The notes below the pieces were generated by a model. That model was given only the letters and a program-made list of their open reading frames with translations. It searched no databases and had not been told where the DNA came from. This document shows positions 25,754 to 35,231 of a DNA stretch of 64,000 bases, piece by piece (the stretch's first letter is position 1; each line of letters opens with the position of its first letter). The translations under genes were made by a program, and so were the position numbers. The DNA is from Aequorivita aquimaris. Lineage in GTDB: Bacteria > Bacteroidota > Bacteroidia > Flavobacteriales > Flavobacteriaceae. Location of the stretch: NCBI RefSeq assembly GCF_001573155.1, contig NZ_JRWG01000002.1, positions 124,001 through 188,000 on the forward strand, given 5' to 3'.

Positions 25754-27125
25754 AAAACTTTTAATTTTCAGTTTATTACTATCTGTAACTTTAGGTTTTT
25801 CGCAACAGCAGAAAGAATACAGTTTTAGTCTGCAAGAAGCAGTAACCTTTGCGCTGGACAGTAATTATGCATCCATAAACGCACGCCGCGATATCGCAAA
25901 GGCCATTAAGCAAAAGTGGGAAACCACGGCGAGCGGGCTTCCGCAGATAGATGCAAATGTGTCTTACAACAACAACCTAAAACAGCCCGTTACCCTTTTG
26001 CCAGCAGAAATTACAGGGGGTGAGCCCGGCACTTTCGTTCCCGTAACCTTTGGCACCAAACAGAATGCAAACGCAGTTGCCACATTAAACCAGCTAATTT
26101 TTGACGGAAGTTATCTCGTAGGGCTTAAAGCCGCCAAATCTTTTTTGAGATATTCCGAAAACATCAACGAAAAAACGCGATTGGAAGTTCGCAAAGGCGT
26201 TATCAATGCCTACGGTAGTGTTTTATTAGCGCAGGAATTGGTAGCTATTTTCGAAAAAAACAAGTCTAATCTTGAGGAAAACCTCAACGAAACCCGTAAA
26301 ATCTTTGAAAATGGTTTGGCCGAGGAAGAAAGCGTGGAGCAGTTGGAAATAACACTTTTGGACATTGAAACACAGCTTAACAACGCCCGTAGAAGCCAAG
26401 CTATTGCTAAACAAATGTTCAATCTGGCCTTGGGCATAGATGTGGAAGCGCCCATTACTTTAACGGACGATCTGGATGAATTAGCCAACCAAAATATCAG
26501 TCTTGCTCTTTTGGATGCTTCACTAAATATAGAAGACAACGCAGATTATAAAATTGCGCAAAACCTGATAGAGCAACGTTATTTTGAAAACCGCTTGGAA
26601 AAAAGCAAGTTTTTGCCCAGTCTATCGGCTTTTGTCAATTATGGAACTTCGGCAAACAGTGATGATTTCACATTTTTTAATGGTGACCAAAAATGGTTTC
26701 AGTCGTCAGTTTTAGGTGTGAGCCTTAACATACCCATTTTCAGTAGCGGCATGCGAAGTGCGGCCAACCAGCGAACAAAAATAGCGCTCGACCAAGCAAA
26801 GACCGATTTTGAACAGACGCAACAACAAATAAAATTGGACTTAACCACGGCGCAGAGCAACTACCAATTTGCGATTGAGAATTATGAAAATTCAAAGAAA
26901 AACCTTGCCCTCTCAGAACGTATTGAAAATAAAAACCAAATAAAATTCACCGAAGGTCTTTCAACCAGTTTTGATCTGCGCCAGGCCCAAACACAGTTAT
27001 ATACCGCCCAACAACAATATTTCCAAGCGATGCTGGAAGTAATAAATGAAAAAGCAAATCTTGAAACCGTGTTGAATATTCCGCAACTGCGAATTAATTC
27101 GGAAGAAATAAAAGATAAATACTAA
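25746..27125 (+). CDS. TolC family outer-membrane efflux protein
   Basis: 459 residues. The outer-membrane channel of the tripartite pump. It has an N-terminal signal peptide (1-19, ending GFSQQ). The mature chain is the duplicated OEP domain: long coiled-coil helices with heptad leucines and the family motifs near ALDSNYASINARRDI and, in the second half, IPIFSSGMRSAA. No lipobox cysteine, so it is not a lipoprotein of the OprM type. It overlaps tetR and is 36 bp before the adaptor gene. Confidence 0.93.
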   Translation: MIKKLLIFSLLLSVTLGFSQQQKEYSFSLQEAVTFALDSNYASINARRDIAKAIKQKWETTASGLPQIDANVSYNNNLKQPVTLLPAEITGGEPGTFVPVTFGTKQNANAVATLNQLIFDGSYLVGLKAAKSFLRYSENINEKTRLEVRKGVINAYGSVLLAQELVAIFEKNKSNLEENLNETRKIFENGLAEEESVEQLEITLLDIETQLNNARRSQAIAKQMFNLALGIDVEAPITLTDDLDELANQNISLALLDASLNIEDNADYKIAQNLIEQRYFENRLEKSKFLPSLSAFVNYGTSANSDDFTFFNGDQKWFQSSVLGVSLNIPIFSSGMRSAANQRTKIALDQAKTDFEQTQQQIKLDLTTAQSNYQFAIENYENSKKNLALSERIENKNQIKFTEGLSTSFDLRQAQTQLYTAQQQYFQAMLEVINEKANLETVLNIPQLRINSEEIKDKY

Positions 27126-27161
27126 AAAACTTCAACTAATTAGAATAAAAAAAATCAACAA

Positions 27162-28322
27162 ATGAAAAAATCACTCTTTCTTTTAATACTAATTGCCACG
27201 CTGGTATCCTGCGGTGGAGACAACAAATCTGTTGATGCTATAATAAGCGCTGGCGATATGACCGCTGTAAAAGCGAAACGCGCCGAATTAAACAAACAGC
27301 AGCGGGAATTAAAAACTGAAATAGATAAACTTAACCAATACATTGAGACACACGAAAAAAAGGAGCGCCCTGCATTGGTTACTGCCGAAGTGATAAAAGA
27401 TACGCTTTTCAAACATTACGTTGAAGTTCAAGGCAATGTGGAAACAGATCAAAACGTAGTGCTTAATGCTGAGTACTCTGGGGTACTAACCAATGTGTAT
27501 GTAAAGGAAGGGCAACGCGTCTCCAAAGGACAACGACTGGCAAAAATTGACGATGGCGGTCTTTCAAGCCAAGTGGCGCAACAAGAAGCCCAAATGGCTT
27601 TGGCACAAACCACTTTTGAACGCCAACAAAGACTTTGGGAACAAAAAATTGGTTCAGAAATTCAGTATCTGCAAGCCAAGACCAATTACGAATCGGCTAA
27701 AAACGTCACCCAACAGTTGCGATCACAATTATCAAAAACTGTCATCACCGCTCCATTTAGCGGGGTTGTAGATGAAATTATATCAGATCCTGGACAAGTA
27801 GTAGTTCCGGGCCAAACGCCCATTATCCGCTTGGTAAATTTAAGCGATATGTATGTAAAAGCCTCCATTCCAGAAACCTATCTGAAAAGCATAAAAAAAG
27901 GAACACAGGTTAAGGTTACCTTAGCTTCCATTAACGAAGAATTCACTGGGAAAGTACGCCAAGTAAGCAACTATATTAACCCAAACAATAGAAGTTTTGA
28001 TATTCAGATAGAGATTCCAAACAAAGACGGTTTGGTAAAACCAAATCTTATCGCAACCGTGAAAGTAAATGATTACAGCGCCGAAAACGTAATTACCGTA
28101 CCTGAAAATATTTTACAGGAAAATGCCGCAGGGGAAACCATTGCTTACTTGTACCAACCCATTAATGATTCAATTGGTGTAGCAAAGCGTGTGCTCCTTG
28201 AAACAGGACTTTCCTATGAAAACCATACAGAGGTAAAATCTGGAATTAAAAAAGGCGACACAATAATCAAGGAAGGTGCAAAAACCCTTCGCGACGGCCA
28301 GAAAGTAACCATCAAAAACTAA
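27162..28322 (+). CDS. RND efflux periplasmic adaptor (membrane fusion protein)
   Basis: 386 residues. Links the RND pump to the TolC channel. A lipobox (LIATLVSCGG) gives a lipid-anchored Cys near residue 17. Next come a coiled-coil start (about 35-65), a lipoyl-like hairpin (GVLTNVYVKEGQRVSKGQ, then FSGVVDEIISDPGQVVVPG), a beta-barrel domain, and a membrane-proximal domain. The second gene of the structural operon, 15 bp before the RND gene. Confidence 0.93.
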   Translation: MKKSLFLLILIATLVSCGGDNKSVDAIISAGDMTAVKAKRAELNKQQRELKTEIDKLNQYIETHEKKERPALVTAEVIKDTLFKHYVEVQGNVETDQNVVLNAEYSGVLTNVYVKEGQRVSKGQRLAKIDDGGLSSQVAQQEAQMALAQTTFERQQRLWEQKIGSEIQYLQAKTNYESAKNVTQQLRSQLSKTVITAPFSGVVDEIISDPGQVVVPGQTPIIRLVNLSDMYVKASIPETYLKSIKKGTQVKVTLASINEEFTGKVRQVSNYINPNNRSFDIQIEIPNKDGLVKPNLIATVKVNDYSAENVITVPENILQENAAGETIAYLYQPINDSIGVAKRVLLETGLSYENHTEVKSGIKKGDTIIKEGAKTLRDGQKVTIKN

Positions 28323-28337
28323 GAAACCCATTGCACC

Positions 28338-31300
28338 ATGAGCAAAAATCCGTATAAAGAATTTAGCATATCGTCTTGGGCCATTGACAATAAAATGACG
28401 GTCTATGTAATTATGGCCATCATCCTGTTTTTGGGTGCTTTCGCGTATTACAGTATGCCGCGAGAGGCTTTTCCCGAAATTATCGAGACCAAAATCTACG
28501 TGAGCTCCGTGAACCCCGGAAACTCTGCAGAGGACGTAGAAAAATTCATCACCGAACCTTTAGAGCAGGAATTTAAAGATGTGGGAGGCGTAAAAGAAAT
28601 TACTTCCACAACGCTTCAGGATTATTCCATAATAATTGTGGAGTTTGAGGAAACGGTAGAAATCCCCGTTGCCAAACAATTGGTAAAAGATAAGGTTGAC
28701 CAAGTAAAGGCCGAAACTACTTGGCCCACGCTCACCAATGGTGCTAAGGTAGAACCCAATGTTTTTGACTTGAACTTTTCAGAAGAAATGCCCATTCTCA
28801 ACATAAATCTTACGGGCGATTATCCTGTGCAGAAATTGAAGGAATACGGCGAATATCTTCAGGACAAGATTGAGTTGCTACCGCAAATAAAGGAAGCTAC
28901 CATTCGTGGGGCAGAGGAAAAAGAAGTTGAAATAGCTGTGGACATTTATAAAATGACCGCCTCGCAAGTAAGCTTCGATAATATAATTAATGCTATAAAG
29001 GGCGAAAACAGCACTATTTCCGGTGGAAATATAATTACGAATGGCGTTCAAAAAAACATTCGGATAACAGGCGAAATTGAAGACCCGAATGAACTGGAAA
29101 AAGTTGTAGTGAAAAAGGACGATGGCATCATATTTCTAAAAGATATAGCCGAAATAAAATTTAAGGAAAAAGACGCTACAACCTATGCGCGCGAATACGG
29201 CGATCCGGTAGTAATGCTTGATGTAAAAAAGCGCGCAGGAAAAAATATGATCGAGGCCGTTGAGCAGATCAAAGAAATAGTAGCCCAGGAGCAGGAAAAT
29301 TATCTACCTAAAAGTCTTCACATAAGCCTTTCCAACGATCAATCCATCAAAACTGAAAACCAAGTGAACGATTTGGTAAACAACATCATCTTCGGGGTAC
29401 TTTTGGTAGTAATCGTGTTGATGTTTTTCCTCGGTTTTAGAAACGCGCTTTTTGTAGGTTTTGCCATTCCGCTTTCTATGTTAATGTCCCTGTTTATCCT
29501 TTCATCCTTGGGCTTCACCCTAAACACCATGGTGCTTTTTGGGCTCGTTATGGGGCTGGGAATGCTGGTGGACAACGGTATTGTGGTAGTGGAGAACGTA
29601 TATACGCTAATGAGCGAGGGAATGTCTCCGAGAAAAGCAGCCAAACAAGGGATGGGCGAGATTGCTTGGCCCATTATTGCTTCAACGGCTACAACACTTG
29701 CGGCATTCTTTCCGCTTGGGCTTTGGCCGGGGATGATTGGTAAGTTTATGATTTACTTCCCAATCACCCTTTCGGTGGTGCTTTCGTCGTCACTTTTTGT
29801 GGCGCTTATCATCAACTCCATGCTTACTTCAAAATTTATGAAAGTGGAAGAGGAACCACTTACAAAAAAGAAGCTAATACGCTGGAGCCTGATTTTGGTT
29901 GGAGTGGGTATTTTGCTATTGGCAGCCGGCTTTGCAATGGACGTTGCCGCTTTCCGAGGCTTCGGAAATTTAGCGATACTAGCAGCGCTTTTACTTTGGC
30001 TGTATAAATATGTTCTGGCAGGCGCGGTAGATTACTTTCAGTATAAATCACTTAAAAAGCTGGAGAATTTTTACGAAAAAACCCTAAAATACGCTTTGCG
30101 CGGAAGAAAAGCCTATGTTTTCTTTTTTGGAACAATTATCCTTTTGATTTTATCATTCGTTTTGGTAGGTATTGCACAGCCAAAAGTGCTCTTTTTTCCT
30201 GAAAATGAACCCAACCAGATTATTACTTATATAGAATATCCGCAGGGAACGGATATTGAAAAAACCAACGAACTTACCAAGCAGGTTGAAAAACAGGTTT
30301 TTGACGCCATTGCAAAATATGACGACAATGGCTACAACTATATGGTAGAATCAGCCATTTCGCAGGTAGGCCAAGGCGCCGGAAATCCACAGACCGATGG
30401 CGGACAAAGCAATGAAATGCCACAAAAAGGAAAAATAACCCTTTCCATGCGCGATTTCCAATTGCGCCGTGGCGTAAAGAGTAGCACCGTTTTGGAAGAA
30501 GTGCGCGATGCGGTTAAAGGTTTCCCGGGCGCTTCCATTATTGTTGAAAAGGATGCCGCAGGCCCACCCGTGGGTTACCCAATCAATATTGAATTGAGCG
30601 GAGAGGATTATGAACAAATGCTTCGCGAAGCTGAAAACCTGCGCTCTTATATTGAAGGTTTGGGCATTAGTGGTATTGAAGAACTAAAGATAGACGTAAA
30701 CAAAAGCAAGCCTGAAATGGACGTGACCGTGGACCGCGAGAAAGCAGGCCAGTTGGGCATTTCCACCTCACAAATTGGACAAACCTTACGCCGTGCTATT
30801 TTTGGGGAAGAAGCCTCCACTTATAAAGAAGGCGATGACGATTACGAAATAAACGTTCGTCTTTCCGACAAATCACGTTATGATGAAAGTGCGCTTTTCA
30901 ATCAGCCGATCACTTTCAGAAACAATCAAGGCAATATTGTTCAAGTACCTATTTCGGCAATGGTTACAAAAAACAATACCGCTTCTTTCAGTTCCATAAA
31001 AAGGAAAGATTTAAAGCGAACCATAACCGTATATTCCAACGTACTTGGAGGATATAACGCAACAGAAATTGTAAACGATTTAAAAACCGAACTGCAAAAC
31101 TACGAGCTTCCAAAAGACATAAATCTTGCCTTTACTGGCGAGCAGGAAGAACAGGCAGACAATATGGGTTTCCTTTTGTTGGCCTTGTTTTATGCCATGG
31201 GCGGCATCATGCTTATTTTGGTGGCACAGTTTAACTCCCTGAGCAAACCTTTCATCATTTTAACCGCCATTGTTCTTAGTTTGGCGGGGGTGTTTATTGG

Positions 31301-31832
31301 TCTGGTAGTTTTCCAGATGGATTTCGTGATTATTATGACGATGATGGGTATTATTTCACTCGCGGGAATTGTGGTAAACAATGCCATCGTACTTATAGAT
31401 TACACCCAGATTCTAATAGACCGAAAAATGCAGCAATTGGAAATGGAAGATGATGATATGCTCACAAAAATGCAGTATTTTGATATTATCGTTGCTGGAG
31501 GAAAGTCGCGTCTGCGCCCCGTATTGCTTACCGCAATAACAACCGTATTGGGGCTTATCCCCTTAGCCATTGGTCTAAACATAGATTTTTTTGGTTTCTT
31601 TACAGATTACAACCCAAACATTTATGTAGGTGGTGATAACGTAATATTCTGGGGCCCGCTGGCGTGGACGGTAATTTTCGGCTTGATCTTCGCTACCTTC
31701 CTAACCTTGATTGTGGTTCCGGTAATGTTCTATTTGGTAAACCGCGCCAAGATTAAATTCAGGAAAAAGCGCAGGATGAAAGAGTTAAAGAAGCAAAAGG
31801 CGAAGCAACAACTGAGAATGGAAAATCAATAG
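28338..31832 (+). CDS. RND family efflux pump permease (AcrB/MexF type)
   Basis: 1164 residues. A proton-driven inner-membrane pump of the HAE/RND family. It has one N-terminal helix, a large periplasmic porter domain, helices 2-6, a second porter domain and helices 8-12. Motifs include GLVMGLGMLVDNGIVVVENV in helix 4, with the acidic proton-relay residue, and GIVVNNAIVLIDY in helix 10. It is about 120 residues longer than AcrB: an extra membrane-associated segment lies near 505-570 and a further insertion near 1075-1105 (DITGF-like loop with GLNIDFFGFFTDYNPNIYV). The end is Lys/Gln-rich. Last gene of the operon, before a strong hairpin. Confidence 0.93.
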   Translation: MSKNPYKEFSISSWAIDNKMTVYVIMAIILFLGAFAYYSMPREAFPEIIETKIYVSSVNPGNSAEDVEKFITEPLEQEFKDVGGVKEITSTTLQDYSIIIVEFEETVEIPVAKQLVKDKVDQVKAETTWPTLTNGAKVEPNVFDLNFSEEMPILNINLTGDYPVQKLKEYGEYLQDKIELLPQIKEATIRGAEEKEVEIAVDIYKMTASQVSFDNIINAIKGENSTISGGNIITNGVQKNIRITGEIEDPNELEKVVVKKDDGIIFLKDIAEIKFKEKDATTYAREYGDPVVMLDVKKRAGKNMIEAVEQIKEIVAQEQENYLPKSLHISLSNDQSIKTENQVNDLVNNIIFGVLLVVIVLMFFLGFRNALFVGFAIPLSMLMSLFILSSLGFTLNTMVLFGLVMGLGMLVDNGIVVVENVYTLMSEGMSPRKAAKQGMGEIAWPIIASTATTLAAFFPLGLWPGMIGKFMIYFPITLSVVLSSSLFVALIINSMLTSKFMKVEEEPLTKKKLIRWSLILVGVGILLLAAGFAMDVAAFRGFGNLAILAALLLWLYKYVLAGAVDYFQYKSLKKLENFYEKTLKYALRGRKAYVFFFGTIILLILSFVLVGIAQPKVLFFPENEPNQIITYIEYPQGTDIEKTNELTKQVEKQVFDAIAKYDDNGYNYMVESAISQVGQGAGNPQTDGGQSNEMPQKGKITLSMRDFQLRRGVKSSTVLEEVRDAVKGFPGASIIVEKDAAGPPVGYPINIELSGEDYEQMLREAENLRSYIEGLGISGIEELKIDVNKSKPEMDVTVDREKAGQLGISTSQIGQTLRRAIFGEEASTYKEGDDDYEINVRLSDKSRYDESALFNQPITFRNNQGNIVQVPISAMVTKNNTASFSSIKRKDLKRTITVYSNVLGGYNATEIVNDLKTELQNYELPKDINLAFTGEQEEQADNMGFLLLALFYAMGGIMLILVAQFNSLSKPFIILTAIVLSLAGVFIGLVVFQMDFVIIMTMMGIISLAGIVVNNAIVLIDYTQILIDRKMQQLEMEDDDMLTKMQYFDIIVAGGKSRLRPVLLTAITTVLGLIPLAIGLNIDFFGFFTDYNPNIYVGGDNVIFWGPLAWTVIFGLIFATFLTLIVVPVMFYLVNRAKIKFRKKRRMKELKKQKAKQQLRMENQ

Positions 31833-31883
31833 AATTTTATCCTTTCGAAATTAGTCTAAAACTTATATTAGATTATATAAATC

Positions 31884-31920
31884 ACCTGCAAGGTTTTGAA
31901 AACCTTGCAGGTTTTTCTTT
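31884..31920 (+). terminator. Terminator of the efflux operon, REP-like
   Basis: ACCTGCAAGGTTTT and AAACCTTGCAGGT make a near-perfect 13-bp stem followed by TTTTTCTTTT. I recall palindromes of this form recurring between flavobacterial genes. Confidence 0.8.
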
Positions 31921-32002
31921 TCAAAACAATTTTGTATTCTTGATAACCCATCTGCCAAAATAATAATACCCTTAAAACCACAACAATTCATTTAATACTT
32001 AT

Positions 32003-32010
32003 TAAATTTG
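32003..32010 (+). promoter_or_regulatory. -7 element of the aspS promoter
   Basis: TAAATTTG matches the consensus. It lies 26 bp before the aspS ATG. Confidence 0.5.
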
Positions 32011-32035
32011 CCGTCTCAATTTTTTTCAGAATAAA

Positions 32036-33790
32036 ATGTACAGAACGCACAACAACGGCCAGCTTCGCGCGGCAGATATCAATAAAACAGTAACCCTCGC
32101 GGGATGGGTACAAAAAACCCGTGACAAGGGCTTTATGGTCTGGGTGGATCTCCGCGACCGCTACGGTATTACCCAACTTATTTTTGATGAGGAAAGAACA
32201 CCCAAACAAGTAATGGAAAAAGCCACAAAACTGGGGCGCGAGTTCGTTATCCAAGTTACGGGAACCGTTATTGAGCGCGAATCCAAAAACCCAAACATGC
32301 CTACCGGCGATGTGGAGATTTTAGTTTCTGAACTGACTATTTTGAATGAATCCCTCACCCCGCCCTTCACTATTGAGGATGAAACCGATGGCGGCGAGGA
32401 TTTGCGTATGAAATATCGCTACCTCGACATCCGCAGAAAACCTGTTCGCGAGAATCTTATCTTCCGCCACAAAGTGGCTATTGCCGTTCGCAATTATTTA
32501 TCAAACCAAGGTTTCGTTGAAGTAGAAACCCCATATTTAATAAAATCAACTCCCGAAGGTGCGCGCGATTTTGTTGTGCCTTCACGAATGAATGAAGGGC
32601 AGTTTTATGCCCTTCCGCAATCGCCCCAAACTTTTAAACAATTGCTGATGGTTGGCGGATTGGATAAATATTTCCAAATAGTGAAATGCTTCCGCGATGA
32701 GGATTTGCGTGCAGACCGCCAGCCGGAATTCACACAAATTGACTGCGAAATGGCCTTCGTGGAGCAGGAAGATATTTTAAATGCTTTTGAAGGCTTGACA
32801 AAACATTTGCTGAAAGAAATTAACGGCATTGAAATCTCCGAATTCCCAAGAATGACGTATGATGAAGCGATGGCGAAATACGGAAACGACAAACCGGATA
32901 TTCGTTTTGGGATGGAGTTTGGCGAGCTGAACGCAGTTGCGCAACACAAAGATTTCAACGTTTTCAACCAAGCTGAATTGGTGATCGGAATTGCGGTTCC
33001 CGGCGGAAACAATTTCACACGAAAAGAAATAGACAATTTAATTGATTGGCTGAAGCGTCCGCAAATTGGAGCTTTGGGAATGGTTTACGTTCGCTGCAAT
33101 GAGGATGGAACTTATAAATCTTCCGTGGATAAATTTTATACTGAAGAAGATTTAGCAAAATGGGCAGAAGTTACTGGCGCAAAAGCGGGCGATTTAATCT
33201 GTGTGCTTTCCGGAGCAAAAAACAAAGCTAGAACACAGTTGAGTGCGTTGCGTATGCATTTGGCAGAACAACTTGGTTTACGAAAGAATGACGAATTCGC
33301 ACCACTTTGGGTTGTGGATTTTCCACTTTTGGAATGGGACGAGGAAACGGAGCGCTACCACGCCATGCACCACCCCTTTACTTCCCCAAAACCGGGACAG
33401 CTTGAACTTTTAGCCACAAATCCTGGCGAAGTAAAAGCAAACGCCTACGATTTGGTTTTAAACGGAAACGAAATTGGCGGCGGTTCCATCCGTATCCACG
33501 ACAAAAAAACACAGGCGTTGATGTTTGATTATTTGGGCTTCACACCCGAAGAAGCAAAAGCACAGTTCGGCTTTTTGATGGACGCATTTCAATATGGCGC
33601 GCCTCCGCACGGTGGTATTGCCTTCGGTTTGGATAGATTGGTTGCCATTTTGGGCGGTCAAGAAACCATCCGTGATTTTATTGCTTTCCCAAAAAACAAC
33701 GCGGGCCGCGATGTGATGATTGACGCCCCTGCGCTAATTGACGAAAAACAGTTGGAGGAACTTCATCTAAAGGTTCAAATAAATTCATAA
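32036..33790 (+). CDS. aspS: Aspartyl-tRNA synthetase
   Basis: 584 residues, bacterial type. Charges tRNA-Asp. It has an N-terminal OB-fold (about 10-105), the class IIb core with motif 2 ([20 protein letters not shown]), the bacterial GAD insertion domain (about 280-410) and motif 3 ([13 protein letters not shown]). Length and GAD insertion separate it from the shorter AsnRS encoded at 7405. A strong terminator follows directly. Confidence 0.96.
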   Translation: MYRTHNNGQLRAADINKTVTLAGWVQKTRDKGFMVWVDLRDRYGITQLIFDEERTPKQVMEKATKLGREFVIQVTGTVIERESKNPNMPTGDVEILVSELTILNESLTPPFTIEDETDGGEDLRMKYRYLDIRRKPVRENLIFRHKVAIAVRNYLSNQGFVEVETPYLIKSTPEGARDFVVPSRMNEGQFYALPQSPQTFKQLLMVGGLDKYFQIVKCFRDEDLRADRQPEFTQIDCEMAFVEQEDILNAFEGLTKHLLKEINGIEISEFPRMTYDEAMAKYGNDKPDIRFGMEFGELNAVAQHKDFNVFNQAELVIGIAVPGGNNFTRKEIDNLIDWLKRPQIGALGMVYVRCNEDGTYKSSVDKFYTEEDLAKWAEVTGAKAGDLICVLSGAKNKARTQLSALRMHLAEQLGLRKNDEFAPLWVVDFPLLEWDEETERYHAMHHPFTSPKPGQLELLATNPGEVKANAYDLVLNGNEIGGGSIRIHDKKTQALMFDYLGFTPEEAKAQFGFLMDAFQYGAPPHGGIAFGLDRLVAILGGQETIRDFIAFPKNNAGRDVMIDAPALIDEKQLEELHLKVQINS

Positions 33791-33791
33791 T

Positions 33792-33819
33792 AAAAAATCC
33801 TGCACTTGCAGGATTTTTT
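33792..33819. terminator. Terminator after aspS
   Basis: AAAAAATCCTGCA and TGCAGGATTTTTT are perfectly complementary (13 bp) with a minimal loop. Confidence 0.85.
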
Positions 33820-33832
33820 GATAGCTTTAAAG

Positions 33833-34387
33833 ATGAATTGGAAAAAAACAATAAAGATCGCCGCATTAGTTATTGGGTTTCTTGTTTTAGCCTTTATTGG
33901 TTTTAGCGGTTATGTTTATTATAATTTCTACGGAAAATTTAAGGCAGATGAAAGCAGGTATCCGTATTATATAGGCTACATAGACCAAGAAACCGCTTTG
34001 CTAAATGATAATTTTGAGCTCTGTGGAGATCGCACAATTTACAAAACCCACCACGGCGCACCGTTTGATGCATACCAAAACAACAAAAGAACTTTTACTG
34101 AAAGTGTTCATAAAACATATAAAAACGAAGGCTATACCGATTCTGGTTATGTAAATTTCAGGTTTTTGGTAAACTGTGAAGGTAATCCCGGATGGTTCGA
34201 GATTATTGAAATCAATGAAAATTATGAAGAGGTTTCACATACCAAACAAATGGTTGCCCAACTTTTAAAAATAACTTCAGATCCTTCGCATTGGGCAATT
34301 TATACTGCCGATAAAATGCCCAAAAATTATTACCATTACGTATCCTATAAAATTGAAAATGGAGAAATTATCGAAATACTTCCTTAG
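33833..34387 (+). CDS. Membrane-anchored protein of unknown function
   Basis: 184 residues from the ATG at 33833. The frame opens nine codons earlier, but inside the aspS terminator. One membrane helix (about 8-30) is followed by an exported domain with two cysteines (C63 region, and C near 113 in LVNCEGN), which could form a disulfide. The segment SGYVNFRFLVNCEGNPG faintly resembles the start of the TonB C-terminal fold, but this is not enough to assign it. The next gene starts 29 bp before its stop, so they are cotranscribed. Confidence 0.7.
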   Translation: MNWKKTIKIAALVIGFLVLAFIGFSGYVYYNFYGKFKADESRYPYYIGYIDQETALLNDNFELCGDRTIYKTHHGAPFDAYQNNKRTFTESVHKTYKNEGYTDSGYVNFRFLVNCEGNPGWFEIIEINENYEEVSHTKQMVAQLLKITSDPSHWAIYTADKMPKNYYHYVSYKIENGEIIEILP

Positions 34388-35231
34388 TATATTCGTGCTA
34401 TTTCTGGCATTTTCATGTGCAGAAAAAGGCAAGGATTACAGCGCACTTTCCAAAGAAGAGCGCAAAAAATTATCTTCCGAAGTCTTTGATGGAGGCAGCC
34501 ATCTTCCGCAGGGATCACCAAAAAGTATGACCCGTATTGAGGAAGCCATTGCAATAGACCCCGATAATTGTGATGCTGTCCGCGAACTTTCCGTAGCCTA
34601 TTTAAAACGCGGTATGCCGAATAAGTGGAAAATTGAAATGGACAAAGCCGTAGCCTGTAATACTGCTATTTGGCAACCCTACAGAGGCTACAATTACTTA
34701 TGGTTTTACCGCGACTATAAAAAAGCAATCGCAGATTTTGATGCTTCGGACACTTTGACTCCAAATTTTACAGATGCACCACAGGGCCATAGTGTAGATT
34801 ATTGGCGTGGCATTGCCTATTTGGGACTGAGGGATTATGAAAAATCAATCAGTTATTTCGATAAGTATTTAACCCAAATCACAGAAGAAAGCGGTGAAGA
34901 TTGGGCAGAGCCCACGGCATTCCTGTACCGCGGAATTGCTTATTATGAAAAGCGTAATTTTGAGGAAGCTTTAAAAGATTTTGACAAATTGCTTTTTTAC
35001 AATAAGGACCGTTCCGCTGATGGAAAATATTATAAAGCCCTAATTTTGAAGGAAAAAGAAGATTGTGAAACCTCTCGGCAATTGTTGGCCGAAGCAGAAA
35101 CAGATTTTGCAAACGGGTATTACAACAATAGGCACTATGTGGAAACGCTCTATCAAATTTACCCGCAAGACTTTGAAAAACTTAATACGGAACTGAAAAC
35201 CCAATGCCAAAACAAAAACGAAACTTACTGA
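34359..35231 (+). CDS. TPR-repeat lipoprotein
   Basis: 290 residues. The lipobox at the end of MEKLSKYFLSIFVLFLAFSC gives lipidated Cys20. An in-frame TTG six bases earlier is less likely. The mature part has several tetratricopeptide-like helix pairs (for example AVRELSVAYLKRGMPNKWK and DYWRGIAYLGLRDYEKSIS). It overlaps the previous gene by 29 bp and the ClC gene by 28 bp, so the three form a tight unit. Probably a periplasm-facing scaffold. Specific role unknown. Confidence 0.8.
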   Translation: MEKLSKYFLSIFVLFLAFSCAEKGKDYSALSKEERKKLSSEVFDGGSHLPQGSPKSMTRIEEAIAIDPDNCDAVRELSVAYLKRGMPNKWKIEMDKAVACNTAIWQPYRGYNYLWFYRDYKKAIADFDASDTLTPNFTDAPQGHSVDYWRGIAYLGLRDYEKSISYFDKYLTQITEESGEDWAEPTAFLYRGIAYYEKRNFEEALKDFDKLLFYNKDRSADGKYYKALILKEKEDCETSRQLLAEAETDFANGYYNNRHYVETLYQIYPQDFEKLNTELKTQCQNKNETY